Source: Staphylococcus lutrae (GTDB lineage: Bacteria; Bacillota; Bacilli; Staphylococcales; Staphylococcaceae). Taken from it: a DNA stretch of 64,000 nt. The stretch lies in assembly GCF_002101335.1 (NCBI RefSeq), contig NZ_CP020773.1, positions 124,001 to 188,000 of the forward strand, written 5' to 3'. Each line of letters starts with the position of its first letter. Position 1 is the first letter of the stretch. Shown here piece after piece: positions 1-9,552 of the stretch. The notes beneath the pieces are model-generated. The model saw nothing but the letters and a program-made list of their open reading frames with translations. It searched no databases and was not told the DNA's origin. The position numbers were made by a program, and so were the translations under genes.

Positions 1-75
1 TAAACGATCAATAAACTGCTGGCTTTGAGTCAATGCAAGCTGACTTCTTCTCGAGCCGACAATAAGTTTACGCAT
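1..75 (-). CDS. hemC: Porphobilinogen deaminase, N-terminal fragment (runs off the window)
   Basis: Only the first 25 codons are inside the window. They begin [19 protein letters not shown], the typical N-terminus of hydroxymethylbilane synthase, with the conserved GSRxSxLA stretch. The enzyme polymerises four porphobilinogen molecules into hydroxymethylbilane in cytosolic heme synthesis. The ATG at 75 has a GGAGG ribosome site 7 bases upstream. It follows hemX by 27 bp in the same direction, so it belongs to the hemA-hemX-hemC operon. The rest of the gene, and hemD, hemB and hemL by family precedent, would lie beyond the left edge. Confidence 0.92.
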   Translation of the reverse strand, partial: MRKLIVGSRRSQLALTQSQQFIDRL

Positions 76-102
76 AGCGTTGTCCTCCATTTAAGTAATT
101 CA

Positions 103-939
103 TTAAAGTCCTGTCCATTGATGAAACGAAGATAATTGCGTGATAACAATTAAATTAATCATACAACATAAAAATAACATAATATTAAAATTCATTAAAA
201 AAGGTTGCTTAAATTTACGTGTTAACCTTAATGTAATAAATAACGAATATGCAATCAAAATGACTATAGAAGAGATGACTTTCAAATCTAAAAAGATCAT
301 ATAACCGATTGAAATCATCCCCCATTGAATGCCTAATACAAGACTAATAAACATGATCATCACACCAATGAGTGAACTGTAAAACACCATCTTCTCTAAC
401 GTGCTAATACTACTCATTCTAAAGTAATTTTGTGTAAATCGTTTTTCTTTTAAATTGCGATATTGTATTAAATATATAATAGCATTTACAAACGCAACGG
501 CAAAAACGACATAACTTAATAATGCCAATGAAACATGGATGAATAACAATTCATTCATCGCAGTTAATCGGGCACCATCCTCTTTAAACTGACGTGGATG
601 AAAGGTGTGAATGGTCATGAAGATAAAGCCGATGACATTGAGTAAAGCAACCATAAATTCGGAATGACGTAACACAGACATGACGAATGTAATGGTTAAA
701 ATCAACCAAGTTAACACATAAAAACTTTCAATTAAAGATGTCAAAGGGAGCCGCTTTTGCCAAATCACAAACATAGTTAAAGAGATTGTTTGACAGAACC
801 AAACAATCCCTAAAGCATAAAACCCAATATTTTGTATCCGATAATTCTTTTGAAAAACATCGATAACAAGGCAGCCCATACTGAGTAAATAGCCTAATAA
901 AATTATTTCATGAAAACGTATAAAAAACGCTTCTTCCAT
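103..939 (-). CDS. hemX: HemX-like integral membrane protein of the heme operon
   Basis: A 278-residue hydrophobic protein with about eight predicted membrane segments, resembling the CcsA/HemX cytochrome c assembly family. The RQFKEDGARL stretch near residue 115 lies between membrane segments. It starts 14 bp after the hemA stop and precedes hemC. In staphylococci and bacilli HemX lowers the amount of glutamyl-tRNA reductase (HemA), so it acts as a negative controller of heme flux; this role is known for the family and not visible in the sequence. Length and position match other staphylococcal HemX proteins. Confidence 0.88.
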   Translation of the reverse strand: MEEAFFIRFHEIILLGYLLSMGCLVIDVFQKNYRIQNIGFYALGIVWFCQTISLTMFVIWQKRLPLTSLIESFYVLTWLILTITFVMSVLRHSEFMVALLNVIGFIFMTIHTFHPRQFKEDGARLTAMNELLFIHVSLALLSYVVFAVAFVNAIIYLIQYRNLKEKRFTQNYFRMSSISTLEKMVFYSSLIGVMIMFISLVLGIQWGMISIGYMIFLDLKVISSIVILIAYSLFITLRLTRKFKQPFLMNFNIMLFLCCMINLIVITQLSSFHQWTGL

Positions 940-953
940 AGCATCACCGCTCT

Positions 954-2294
954 TTATGTTTCTAAACTCATTATTTTATCTTGTAACATATGCTTTTTCT
1001 TTTCAATCGCTTGAGATTGATAACTATCTGCAACATCTAAGTCAAAGATTTCTTCAAAAAGTGACAATTTAGTTTCTGCATGTTTGTCATTACTTATTTC
1101 TTTTGCTTGTTTAATTGGATCTTTCAACATTTGATTGATAATACTTTTCGTATGTTTAGAAATCACTTTACGCTCACGGTCAGAAATGTTCGGTAATTTT
1201 CGGTTAAGGCTCTCCATTGTCTCTTGTTGAATCAGCATTGCTTTTTCACGCAATGCACGAATAACAGGAACAACACCTAACATGCGTACCCATTCATTGT
1301 GCTTCTCAATTTCTGCAGGAATTCGTGCCGCAATTTCTTTAGCAGCGTTTTGACGCTCACGTAAATTTGCATCGACAAGTCCTTTTAAATCATCGACATC
1401 ATAAATAAACAATTCTGTGTGTGACATTTCTGCAGGTTCAATATCTCTCGGTACCGCAATATCTACCATCACTTTTTGTGACGTTTTAGTCAGACTGTGA
1501 CACATTTCCAACATGTCTTTGGTGATGATAAATTGTTCCGCACTCGTTGAACTAATGACAATATCTGACGTGAGTAATACGTCAGCGAGATGTGACCACT
1601 CAACAGCTTTAACATGATGTTTAGCCGCCAGTTTTTGAGCACGACTGTACGTTCGATTGATAACGATAATTTGAGTAACTCCTGCGCCTTTAAGGTTTAA
1701 AACAGATAGTTCAGCCATTTCTCCTGCACCGATAACCAATGCCCTTTTTTTGTTGATTTTTCCAAACATTTTTTTAGCGAGTTCAACCGCACCGTATGAC
1801 ACACTGATTGTATTATCAGCAATATCCGTTTGATGGTGGGCTTTTTTACTGAATGTGATCGCATGTTTAAATAATTCATTAAAAATCGTACCTGTCGTTC
1901 CAGCTTCTTGTGCAGTAAAAAATGCCTCTCTCATTTGACCCAATATTTGTGTTTCACCTAACACGATGGAATCTAATCCTGAAACAACACTAAACAAATG
2001 TTCGACTGCTGCATCTTCTGTTTTCACTTCAGTGATTGCTTTAATTTTGTCCAAATCAATATTAAATTGTCTTGCAAAAAATCTTTGAATATAATATCGC
2101 CCCGTATGAATTTGATCGACAACTGCATACACTTCTGTACGGTTACACGTTGATAAAATCACGTTTTCTAAAATTGATTTTGTTTCGAACAATGTTTCAT
2201 GCGCATGTATCATGTTCTCATCCTGAAACGATAATTGTTCACGACATGAGACATCCGCTGTCCGATGATTCACACTCACTACTATTAAGTACAT
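954..2294 (-). CDS. hemA: Glutamyl-tRNA reductase
   Basis: First enzyme of the C5 heme pathway: reduces Glu-tRNA(Glu) to glutamate-1-semialdehyde with NADPH. The 446 residues show the catalytic cysteine in [12 protein letters not shown] (C50), the family signature [15 protein letters not shown] near residue 105, an NADPH-binding [10 protein letters not shown] near 188, and a C-terminal dimerisation helix region. First gene of the minus-strand hemA-hemX-hemC operon. The ATG at 2294 is the start expected for the family ([11 protein letters not shown]). A sigma-A-like -10 and a PerR-like palindrome lie just upstream. Confidence 0.97.
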   Translation of the reverse strand: MYLIVVSVNHRTADVSCREQLSFQDENMIHAHETLFETKSILENVILSTCNRTEVYAVVDQIHTGRYYIQRFFARQFNIDLDKIKAITEVKTEDAAVEHLFSVVSGLDSIVLGETQILGQMREAFFTAQEAGTTGTIFNELFKHAITFSKKAHHQTDIADNTISVSYGAVELAKKMFGKINKKRALVIGAGEMAELSVLNLKGAGVTQIIVINRTYSRAQKLAAKHHVKAVEWSHLADVLLTSDIVISSTSAEQFIITKDMLEMCHSLTKTSQKVMVDIAVPRDIEPAEMSHTELFIYDVDDLKGLVDANLRERQNAAKEIAARIPAEIEKHNEWVRMLGVVPVIRALREKAMLIQQETMESLNRKLPNISDRERKVISKHTKSIINQMLKDPIKQAKEISNDKHAETKLSLFEEIFDLDVADSYQSQAIEKKKHMLQDKIMSLET

Positions 2295-2326
2295 GATTAT
2301 GCCCCCATATATTCTACAATGACTAC

Positions 2327-2354
2327 ATTATATCATAGATTAGAGTTATTCTAA
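2327..2354 (-). promoter_or_regulatory. hemA promoter -10 with overlapping PerR/Fur-like palindrome
   Basis: On the minus strand a TATAAT -10 lies at 2332-2327, about 33 bp before the hemA start. Immediately upstream, 2340-2354 reads TTAGAGTTATTCTAA on the plus strand, a 7-1-7 palindrome matching 11 of 14 fixed positions of the Bacillus PerR box (TTATAATNATTATAA). It covers the region where the -35 should be. The -10 is seen directly; the regulator is inferred from PerR control of hemA in B. subtilis. Confidence 0.45.
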
Positions 2355-2452
2355 TTAAAAAAAACCAGCATGTTCAATATTTTTCATTTGCTTACAAATT
2401 TTCGTCACATTTAATTCACACTAAAGTATTGATATGACTAGCGTTGATAGAC

Positions 2453-3043
2453 TTAATCTAAAAACTGATTTATCGTTGACCAAATTTCATGTTGCTTTTT
2501 TTTCTCAATTGAAGAATAACTGATAATTGGATCTCCCTCTTCAAGTTTCAGCTTCTTTTTGATAACATTAATGTGCTGTTGTACTTTGCCCTTAGGAATT
2601 TTATCCTCTTTTGTCGCAATGATTAATGTTGGAATTTGATAGTATTTTAAAAAGTCATACATTAATACATCATCTTCAGTCGGTGGATGACGTAAATCCA
2701 CTAATTGTATCACTAATTTCAATGCCTCTCTCGTAGTGATGTAGGTTTCAATCATTTTACCAAACGCTTCTCGTTGCTTCTTACTCACTTTTGCATATCC
2801 GTACCCGGGCACATCGACAAAGATCAACTGATTGTCAATATTATAAAAATTTAATGTTTGTGTTTTTCCTGGTTGTTGTGACGTTCTTGCCATATTTTTC
2901 CGACCAATCATGCTATTAATAAACGTTGATTTACCTACATTAGAGCGCCCACTCAACGCAACTTCTGGTAAGTCAAGTTCAGGATATTGCTCAGGCTTTA
3001 CCGCGCTGATCAGAATATCCACGTGATTTGGATTGATGTTCAT
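2453..3043 (-). CDS. ysxC: Ribosome biogenesis GTP-binding protein YsxC/EngB
   Basis: A 196-residue Era/Obg-type small GTPase needed for maturation of the 50S subunit. G1 is GRSNVGKS at residues 32-39, G3 is DVPGYGYA near 77, G4 is TKED near 144, and the SYSS element near 176 serves as G5. Length is standard for EngB. The ATG at 3043 gives the family N-terminus and has a nearby GGAGG. It lies downstream of clpX on the same strand with 245 bp between, so it probably has its own promoter. Confidence 0.95.
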   Translation of the reverse strand: MNINPNHVDILISAVKPEQYPELDLPEVALSGRSNVGKSTFINSMIGRKNMARTSQQPGKTQTLNFYNIDNQLIFVDVPGYGYAKVSKKQREAFGKMIETYITTREALKLVIQLVDLRHPPTEDDVLMYDFLKYYQIPTLIIATKEDKIPKGKVQQHINVIKKKLKLEEGDPIISYSSIEKKKQHEIWSTINQFLD

Positions 3044-3201
3044 TGCTCGTCCTCCTGTTGTATGTATTTCGAATATAATTTAAGGTTACCTTAGTTTATT
3101 CTGTATTTTCAAGAGACAACACAAATGAATTGTGCATCTCAATTCCTCATTTCATTACCGCTATATGCCACGTGCTCTTCAATTCTTTTTCACATGCAAA
3201 C

Positions 3202-3240
3202 GGGCCGAGACATAATCCACCTGATTATGAAACTCAGCCC
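3202..3240 (-). terminator. Inverted-repeat hairpin between clpX and ysxC
   Basis: GGGCCGAG / CTCAGCCC arms at 3202-3209 and 3233-3240 enclose a second stem CATAATC / GATTATG. It lies about 50 bp after the clpX stop and resembles the 'GGGACATAA' hairpins common between staphylococcal genes (compare 5007-5051 and the arms at 58268 and 60086). There is no clear U-tract on the minus strand, so terminator function is likely but not certain. Confidence 0.55.
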
Positions 3241-3288
3241 ATTTAAAGTTAATAGTGTCATGATGTTTTTATCATAAACATATTTAAT

Positions 3289-4551
3289 TTATGCAGATGT
3301 TTTTTTGATGTTTATCAGATGCCCTTCAGCATCGTAAAGTTCTGGCTCTGATTCGTTGATAATCGTCTCTTCCGTAATCACGACTTTGACGACATTATCC
3401 TCAGAAGGAACATCATACATGATATCGATAAGTGCTTCTTCGATAATTGAACGCAGGCCACGCGCACCTGTTTTTCGTTCAATAGCCTTTTCACTAATAG
3501 CGGTTAATGCTTCATCAGTGAATTCTAGCGTCACGTTATCAAGTTCAAGCATTTTTGTATATTGTTTAACCAATGCGTTTTTCGGTTGCGTTAAAATATT
3601 CTTCAATGCTTCAACATCAAGTGTTTCAAGGTTGGCAACAATCGGTACACGTCCAATAAACTCAGGAATTAAACCGTATGTTTGTAAATCTTCTGGACGA
3701 ATTTGCTCCAATAAGCTCGCTTCGTCATAATTTGAAGCTTCACTGCTTGCAAAACCAATCACCTTTTCACCTAAGCGACGTTTAATCACTTCATTAATAC
3801 CGTCAAAGGCACCACCGAGAATAAATAAGATATTTGTTGTATCAATTTGAATGAATTCTTGGTTTGGATGTTTACGTCCACCTTGAGGCGGTACACTTGC
3901 AGTTGTTCCTTCTAATATTTTAAGCAATGCTTGTTGCACACCTTCACCTGAAACGTCTCGAGTAATCGATGTATTTTCAGATTTACGTGCAATTTTATCG
4001 ATTTCATCAACATATATGATACCTTTTTCTGCTTTATCGATATCAAAATCTGCCGCTTGAATTAATCGTAACAAAATATTTTCAACGTCTTCACCAACAT
4101 AACCTGCTTCAGTAAGACTTGTTGCATCTGCAATTGCAAACGGTACGTTTAAAGTACGCGCTAAAGTTTGAGCGAGTAAGGTTTTACCGCTACCAGTAGG
4201 ACCAATTAAGGCCACATTACTTTTCTGTAATTCAACGTCATCATCTTTCGGTCCTAATTGTTGAACACGTTTGTAATGATTATAAACTGCGACAGCAAGT
4301 GATTTTTTAGCTTTTTCTTGCCCAATCACATAGCTATTCAATTGCTCCATAATTTCTTTCGGTGTCGGTAATACAGTAAATTCTTCTGCTTCTTGTTGAC
4401 TTAATTCTTCTTCAACAATTTCAGAGCATAGCTCGATACACTCATTACAAATATATACCCCGCTACCTGCAACCAATTTCTTGACTTGGTCTTGATCTTT
4501 CCCGCAGAAAGAACATTTTAAATTTTCTTCATCATCATTGAATTTAAACAT
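3289..4551 (-). CDS. clpX: ATP-dependent protease ATP-binding subunit ClpX
   Basis: AAA+ unfoldase that feeds substrates to ClpP. The 420 residues contain the N-terminal zinc-binding domain (C13, C16, C35, C38), Walker A GPTGSGKT at 117-124, pore loop GYVGED near 150, Walker [10 protein letters not shown] near 178, and sensor/arginine region near 300. A C-terminal IGF-type loop for ClpP docking is visible as KVIGFASS near 266. The ATG at 4551 follows a GGGGTG ribosome site. It is monocistronic in this layout, with hairpins on both sides, and lies downstream of trigger factor as in other Firmicutes. Confidence 0.97.
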   Translation of the reverse strand: MFKFNDDEENLKCSFCGKDQDQVKKLVAGSGVYICNECIELCSEIVEEELSQQEAEEFTVLPTPKEIMEQLNSYVIGQEKAKKSLAVAVYNHYKRVQQLGPKDDDVELQKSNVALIGPTGSGKTLLAQTLARTLNVPFAIADATSLTEAGYVGEDVENILLRLIQAADFDIDKAEKGIIYVDEIDKIARKSENTSITRDVSGEGVQQALLKILEGTTASVPPQGGRKHPNQEFIQIDTTNILFILGGAFDGINEVIKRRLGEKVIGFASSEASNYDEASLLEQIRPEDLQTYGLIPEFIGRVPIVANLETLDVEALKNILTQPKNALVKQYTKMLELDNVTLEFTDEALTAISEKAIERKTGARGLRSIIEEALIDIMYDVPSEDNVVKVVITEETIINESEPELYDAEGHLINIKKTSA

Positions 4552-5075
4552 ACTTTATTACACCCCTGTTCTTTTACGACTATACTAGAAAGCATTCTAT
4601 TACGCAAATATAGACCATTACAAGCGATTTGCACAGGATACTTTTTTCTTATTATATATGACGCTATGGTATCTCATCATATCAATCTCCGTCGTTAAAT
4701 CATATCTACTTATCATGATATTTTTATACGATTTTCATCAAAAATATTGAAACAAATCAAATCGTATCATCCATATGACAAGCTTGCCGTTAATATACTA
4801 AGTGCTTCACTTTAAAAAATCAAATCATTTGCAAAATATATGCGTTTTAAATCTTTGAAGTGTCTGATTGATATCTTTTAAATTAGAAATAGCAAGCGGA
4901 GTGTGATGGCTTCAAATGTCTATCATTTGATTCTAGCTCCACACCCCGATTGACGTCCCATTACAATTTAAACCTATCATTTTTGATGATGTGATACAAC
5001 AGTTGTGGTGTGGGACCATACATCATTGAAAGCGATGTATGGTCCCACACCTTTAGTTTCATTTAATATGAATTT
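4552..5075. other. Long clpX-tig intergenic region (524 bp) with two hairpins
   Basis: No plausible gene. It holds the tig hairpin at 5007-5051 and a second, imperfect hairpin at about 4896-4947, whose inner CAAATG/CATTTG stem sits between GGAGTGTG and CACACCCC arms. The AT-rich stretch 4560-4890 presumably carries the clpX promoter, but I could not choose a convincing -35/-10 pair. Confidence 0.5.
5007..5051 (-). terminator. Perfect 18-bp stem-loop after trigger factor gene
   Basis: Arms GGTGTGGGACCATACATC (5007-5024) and GATGTATGGTCCCACACC (5034-5051) are perfectly complementary with a 9-base loop, 25 bp beyond the tig stop. The position suggests termination or 3'-end protection of tig mRNA. 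The minus strand lacks a run of U after the stem, so it is not a classical intrinsic terminator. Confidence 0.65.
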
Positions 5076-6404
5076 TTATGCTTCTTCTGATGCTTCTTCT
5101 GATGCTTCTTCTGAAGTGCTTTCAACCCATTTTGCTTCTTTCACTAATAAGTCGATTACTTTTTTCACACGGACATCATTTTTAACGATATCAGTATTAC
5201 CAAGTGTTTTCTTAATGTCTTCGACTGAAATATTGAATTGTTGACTCATTGTTTCAAGTTCTTTATCAACATCAGCATCTGTTACTTCAATATTTTCAGC
5301 ATCTGCAATCGCAGCTAATGTTAAATTCGTTTTAACACGTAATTGCGCATCGCCTTTCATTTGTTCACGTAAATCTTCTTCTGATTGACCAGAAATTTGG
5401 AAATACGTATTTAAGTCTAGGCCTTGTTGTTGAATACGTTGTGCAAACTCACTCATCATTTGATTCAATTCAGTGCGCACCATTGCATCTGGAATATCAA
5501 TTTCAGCATTCTCAGTTGCTCTTGTGATTGCTTCTTCTTTTTGATTATTTTCAGCTTCTTCAGCTTTTTGTTCTGCAAGGCGTTTGCGCAAGTTCGATTT
5601 GAATTCTTCAACATTGTTTGCTTCTGAATCAAGTTCGCTTGCAAGTTCATCGTCTAATTCTGGAACTTCTTTGACTTTGATTTCATTGATTTTTGTTTTA
5701 AATACTGCGGGCTTTCCTGCTAATTCTTCTGCATGGTATTCTTCAGGGAATGTCACTTCTACATCTTTCTCTTCGCCAACTTTTAATCCTACAAGTTGTG
5801 ATTCGAAACCTGGGATAAACATACCTGAACCGATTTCTAAATCGTATCCTTCTGCTTGGCCACCTTCAAATTGTTCGCCATCTACATAACCATCAAAGTC
5901 TAAGTTCACTGTGTTTCCTTCTTCAACCGCGCCATCTTCTTTAACGACCATGTCTGTCATCGCTTCAAGGCGTTGATCAAGTGCTTCATTGAACTCCTCA
6001 TCTGTCACTTCTGTGTCTTGTTTTTCAAGTTCAAGACCTTTATATTCACCTAATTTTACTTCAGGTTCTACTGTTACAGTTGCATCGAATGTAAATGGTT
6101 GACCTTTTTCGATTTGAGTGACTTCAATTTCAGGTTGATCCACTGGCGTAATACCCGTTTCAACTACAGCATCACTATATGCTTTTGGTAATAAGATATC
6201 CACTGCATCTTGATATAACGCTTCTACACCAAAACGTTGTTCAAAGATTTGACGTGGTACTTTCCCTTTACGGAATCCTGGTACATTGATTTGTTTAACG
6301 ACTTTTTTAAAAGCTTGGTCTAACGCTTTATTTACTTCTTCTGCAGGTACGTTTACTTGTAGTAACCCTTGATTACCTTCTTTTTTTTCCCAAGTTGCTG
6401 TCAT
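5076..6404 (-). CDS. tig: Trigger factor (ribosome-associated chaperone / prolyl isomerase)
   Basis: Binds L23 at the ribosome exit tunnel and shields nascent chains. The 442 residues from the ATG at 6404 show the ribosome-binding loop GFRKGKVP at residues 43-50, an FKBP-type PPIase domain around 150-245, and a helical C-terminal chaperone domain. I chose 6404 ([10 protein letters not shown]) because it has GGAGG 8 bases upstream and matches family N-termini; an upstream in-frame start would add 17 unlikely residues. The C-terminus is an acidic repeat ([11 protein letters not shown]) encoded by 12-bp tandem units. Confidence 0.96.
   Translation of the reverse strand: MTATWEKKEGNQGLLQVNVPAEEVNKALDQAFKKVVKQINVPGFRKGKVPRQIFEQRFGVEALYQDAVDILLPKAYSDAVVETGITPVDQPEIEVTQIEKGQPFTFDATVTVEPEVKLGEYKGLELEKQDTEVTDEEFNEALDQRLEAMTDMVVKEDGAVEEGNTVNLDFDGYVDGEQFEGGQAEGYDLEIGSGMFIPGFESQLVGLKVGEEKDVEVTFPEEYHAEELAGKPAVFKTKINEIKVKEVPELDDELASELDSEANNVEEFKSNLRKRLAEQKAEEAENNQKEEAITRATENAEIDIPDAMVRTELNQMMSEFAQRIQQQGLDLNTYFQISGQSEEDLREQMKGDAQLRVKTNLTLAAIADAENIEVTDADVDKELETMSQQFNISVEDIKKTLGNTDIVKNDVRVKKVIDLLVKEAKWVESTSEEASEEASEEA
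5080..5115 (-). repeat. Three 12-bp tandem repeats inside the tig 3' end
   Basis: GCTTCTTCTGAT occurs at 5080-5091 and 5092-5103, and again at 5104-5115 with one change at the last base. Read on the minus strand the units encode repeated A-S-E-E at the extreme C-terminus of trigger factor. In-frame units of this type can change copy number by slippage. Confidence 0.8.
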
Positions 6405-6491
6405 GTATAAAAACCTCCATGATTTATCATTTTTAAAATTTTTCAACTTCTTCATTATAACATAGGTTCTAGCTGTTTGAAATAATGAGAC

Positions 6492-7415
6492 CTACGTATT
6501 TAATGAATTTATAAGTTTTAATATTGTTTCAATTCCTTGACTGTTATCGCCCTCAACACCCATGAGTTGTTGAAAATAAGACGCATACGCACATTGCCAC
6601 ATTTCAATCGAACCGTAGTCTAATAAATCAATCGGATAGAGTGCAATATTATGTGTGTTAAGCAGCATGTGCGCTTCTTGTACAAGTGATGGCCACTGTG
6701 TTTCTAGACTTTTGACAATCTGTGGCATTAATTGTATTTTAAAGTCCGTTTTTTCGATACCTTTTAATTGTGCTGGAACAACGTCAACACGACAAAACGA
6801 TTTATCAACAGTTACGGAACGGGGATATTGCGCAAAGCGTAAATATTCTAGCATCAAGCTTTGTATATTCGAAACGAGTGCCTCATTTTCCAACAAAAAG
6901 GCCACTGTCCCGCTGAACTGAAACGCATTGTCATCTATTAATGTTAACAATAACTGCGTCTGTTCGTAATGACTCAGTTGACCAAACCGTTGCAGTTGAT
7001 TGACCATTAAGTCCTGCCGTGCGTCTAGCTGCGCTTGGGCTTGATCCTTTAACGGTAGCAATGCCAACCTTGTTTCATGTGCGTTGACCTCATCAATCAC
7101 CTGTTCAACCATATCCACTGTGGCGCGATATTGTCCCAACGCATACAAACTTTTAATATAATAAATCATCAACGTATCGTATGGTGTAAAGCCTTGGCGC
7201 ATTAGAATATGCGTTTCTTCTTTTAATTCGAAATACGCATCAAGTTCCCACAAAACCTCACATTTAAGTATAGCCAATTGAGAGGTTAATTCGAAATGAC
7301 GCTCATAAGCATTAAAGGCATCGTAAGCATTCTCATAATGCGCATGTTCCATTGCTTTCATTATATCTCGCACTAACTTTTCTTTCAATTTAGGAAATGG
7401 GATGATTTCAGACAT
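6492..7415 (-). CDS. TPR-like hypothetical protein of the tig-rplT interval
   Basis: A 307-residue soluble protein with repeated amphipathic helices (for example HYENAYDAFNAYERHFELTS and QLSHYEQTQLLLTL), resembling tetratricopeptide-repeat proteins. It has no catalytic motif that I recognise. The ATG at 7415 (MSEIIPFPKLKEK) has AGGTG upstream and lies 9 bp after the Nudix gene stop, so the two are co-transcribed. Homologues occupy this same place in other staphylococci. Function unknown; a scaffold or protein-interaction role is only inferred from the repeat type. Confidence 0.75.
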   Translation of the reverse strand: MSEIIPFPKLKEKLVRDIMKAMEHAHYENAYDAFNAYERHFELTSQLAILKCEVLWELDAYFELKEETHILMRQGFTPYDTLMIYYIKSLYALGQYRATVDMVEQVIDEVNAHETRLALLPLKDQAQAQLDARQDLMVNQLQRFGQLSHYEQTQLLLTLIDDNAFQFSGTVAFLLENEALVSNIQSLMLEYLRFAQYPRSVTVDKSFCRVDVVPAQLKGIEKTDFKIQLMPQIVKSLETQWPSLVQEAHMLLNTHNIALYPIDLLDYGSIEMWQCAYASYFQQLMGVEGDNSQGIETILKLINSLNT

Positions 7416-7424
7416 CGTATTCAC

Positions 7425-8036
7425 CTATTTCATTTGTTCTAAAATGCGTGCACTCCATGATTCAAATGCCGAAACATCTTTGATTTGGCTCAGCGATTGC
7501 CATTGGATTTTTAATGTGTCTGTTTCACGAACTTCAACCTCTTCTTGTTGAACCTTCACTTTAAATACGACACCGATATGAACTTGACCGACCTCGTTAT
7601 GATCATCGTTAATAAAACCTAAAAATTGAAGTGCAGCTGGATCGTTTATTTCAATACCGACTTCTTCTTGAAGTTCACGACTTGCATTGATTTTAATTAC
7701 TTCATCCACAGAAGTTGCATGAGGTACATCATTCATATGTCCACCCACACCAATTGAAGCATTGCCGTGCAATCTTTCTTCGCCACCTCCAGCAAGGCGT
7801 TCATAAACTAGGATTTCACCATGTTCATTTTCAATTAAGCAATAGCTAATCAATTGCTTGAATCGCGGATCTTCTTCCATATCACCTCGACGCTTCACTT
7901 CATAATGTGCAAGCTTATCATATATGTTTTGACTTTGTGGTGAAGTTTGTGCTAAAAAACCGTTAAACGCGAGCGTCTCATCTTCAAATAGTAATTGACG
8001 TGGTACAACCGTAATTTGTTCATCAAATTTAGACAT
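7425..8036 (-). CDS. Nudix-family hydrolase
   Basis: 203 residues with a Nudix-type motif spread over about residues 96-131: GGHMND, then after an insertion RELQEEVGIEI, the REUXEEXGU metal-binding core. The enzyme should hydrolyse a nucleoside diphosphate linked to another group using divalent metal; the substrate cannot be told from sequence. The ATG at 8036 follows AAAGGAG. It is transcribed first, directly followed by the TPR-like gene. Confidence 0.82.
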   Translation of the reverse strand: MSKFDEQITVVPRQLLFEDETLAFNGFLAQTSPQSQNIYDKLAHYEVKRRGDMEEDPRFKQLISYCLIENEHGEILVYERLAGGGEERLHGNASIGVGGHMNDVPHATSVDEVIKINASRELQEEVGIEINDPAALQFLGFINDDHNEVGQVHIGVVFKVKVQQEEVEVRETDTLKIQWQSLSQIKDVSAFESWSARILEQMK

Positions 8037-8352
8037 GTTTATCTCCTTTTATTCATTTTGATACAATCTGCAATTCATTAGCATATCTGTACTTGAAATT
8101 CTCAAATATTCGGCGCTGTCATACGGACTTGCAAAAACAACGCATCACTTATAACATTGTAACCCCCAAGAGCGTACCATAAACGATTAAAAAGTTAAAT
8201 CGACAACTGACAAAATGTGGCCATTGCATTTTCTCATTTGATCATCGCTTCGTAACTAAAGTGTATTGCTCTCTATCACATAGTCAATATTGCGGAGGCA
8301 TGATATTAAAAAAAGAGTTGGCGCGGCACAATTGACCCCCAACTCTTTTTAA
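8037..8352. other. Intergenic region between rplT and the Nudix gene (316 bp)
   Basis: Contains the infC-rpmI-rplT operon terminator (8308-8350). The remaining stretch 8050-8300 must carry the promoter of the Nudix gene; I see no further conserved structure or gene in it. Confidence 0.4.
8308..8350 (-). terminator. Intrinsic terminator of the infC-rpmI-rplT operon
   Basis: AAAAAGAGTTGG and CCAACTCTTTTT arms form a strong stem ending in seven U residues on the minus strand, 3 bp past the rplT stop. The A-run on the other side gives it weaker activity in reverse as well. Confidence 0.88.
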
Positions 8353-8709
8353 TTATTTTAAAGCTGCTTTTGCTTGATTCACTAGTTCAGCAAATGCTTT
8401 CTCATCAGAGATTGCAATTTCAGATAACATTTTACGGTTAATATCGATTTCAGCTTTTTTCAAACCGTTCATTAAACGTGAATAGCTCATGTCATGTTGA
8501 CGTGCAGCTGCATTGATACGTGTAATCCATAATTTACGGAAGTCACGCTTTCTTTGACGACGGTCACGGAATGCATACTGACCTGATTTCATAACTTGTT
8601 GTTTTGCAACTTTATATAACGTACTCTTCGCACCGAAGTAACCTTTAGCTAATTTGATAGTCTTTTTACGACGCGCTCTTGTTACTGTTCCACCTTTAAC
8701 ACGTGGCAT
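8353..8709 (-). CDS. rplT: 50S ribosomal protein L20
   Basis: 118 residues, the normal L20 length, starting [16 protein letters not shown] and containing the long basic N-terminal extension that enters 23S rRNA plus the globular domain ([20 protein letters not shown]). L20 is needed early in 50S assembly, and in Firmicutes it also represses its own operon by binding the infC leader. Last gene of infC-rpmI-rplT; ATG preceded by AAAGGAGG. Confidence 0.98.
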   Translation of the reverse strand: MPRVKGGTVTRARRKKTIKLAKGYFGAKSTLYKVAKQQVMKSGQYAFRDRRQRKRDFRKLWITRINAAARQHDMSYSRLMNGLKKAEIDINRKMLSEIAISDEKAFAELVNQAKAALK

Positions 8710-8780
8710 AATAAATTCCTCCTTTTATCTCTACAGCATGTGTTACCATACTTTTACAAAATTTCGTACACTTTATATGA

Positions 8781-8981
8781 TTATTTTACGTATGTTAATA
8801 ATTGTTTTACGCGTTTCATATCACTTTTAGATACTAATGCTGCTTTACGCAATTGACGCTTTTGTTTTGTTGATTTGTTTGCAAATAAGTGTGATGTATA
8901 GGCTCTAGAACGTTTAAGTTGACCAGATCCAGTTCTTTTTACACGTTTCGCAGCTCCGCGGTGGGTTTTCATTTTAGGCAT
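8781..8981 (-). CDS. rpmI: 50S ribosomal protein L35
   Basis: 66 residues, very basic, with the family signature [20 protein letters not shown]. Middle gene of infC-rpmI-rplT, 25 bp after infC. The ATG has a GGAGG site upstream. Component of the large subunit near the exit side. Confidence 0.98.
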   Translation of the reverse strand: MPKMKTHRGAAKRVKRTGSGQLKRSRAYTSHLFANKSTKQKRQLRKAALVSKSDMKRVKQLLTYVK

Positions 8982-9006
8982 GATGATGTCCTCCTATTAT
9001 CACTTT

Positions 9007-9525
9007 TTATTTTTCATTAATTGGGGCTAACATAAGAAACATTTGACGACCTTCCATCTTAGGCTTTTGCTCGACAGTCGCAAGATCTTTACACGCTTCA
9101 GCGTAACGCTCTAACACACGTTGACCAATTTCTTTATGTGTAATCGCACGCCCTCTAAAACGAATTGAAACTTTTACTTTGTCACCTTTAGTTAAAAACT
9201 TATGTCCGTTTTTAAGTTTTGTGTTGAAGTCATGTTCTTCAATAGTTGGACTTAAACGAATTTCTTTAACGTTGATGATTTTTTGTTTCTTCTTCATTTC
9301 TTTTTCTTTTTTCTGTTGCTCGAATTTGAATTTACCGTAATCCATAATACGCGCAACAGGGGGTTTCGCATTAGGTGCGACAACAACGACATCTAAACCT
9401 AGACGATCTGCCATTTCTAATGCTTCATTTTTCGATTTCAAACCGATTTGGTCACCATTTTGACCGATAACACGTAACTCTTTTGCACGAATCTTATCAT
9501 TGACTTGCGTTTGATCCTTAGCTAT
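9007..9525 (-). CDS. infC: Translation initiation factor IF-3 (probable AUA start)
   Basis: IF-3 binds the 30S subunit, checks the start codon-anticodon pair and prevents premature subunit joining. The protein has the N-terminal domain ([17 protein letters not shown]), the basic linker ([11 protein letters not shown]) and the C-terminal domain ([12 protein letters not shown]). No ATG lies near the N-terminus. A GGAGG at 9538-9534 is followed after 8 bases by ATA at 9525-9523, the spacing normal for a start; GTG at 9534 overlaps the ribosome site itself. I therefore place the start at ATA, giving 172 residues. Non-AUG infC starts are known to allow IF-3 self-control. An annotation from GTG (175 residues) is the alternative. 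Confidence 0.9.
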   Translation of the reverse strand: MAKDQTQVNDKIRAKELRVIGQNGDQIGLKSKNEALEMADRLGLDVVVVAPNAKPPVARIMDYGKFKFEQQKKEKEMKKKQKIINVKEIRLSPTIEEHDFNTKLKNGHKFLTKGDKVKVSIRFRGRAITHKEIGQRVLERYAEACKDLATVEQKPKMEGRQMFLMLAPINEK

Positions 9526-9552
9526 GGTTGACACCTCCAAAAGTTTTACGAA

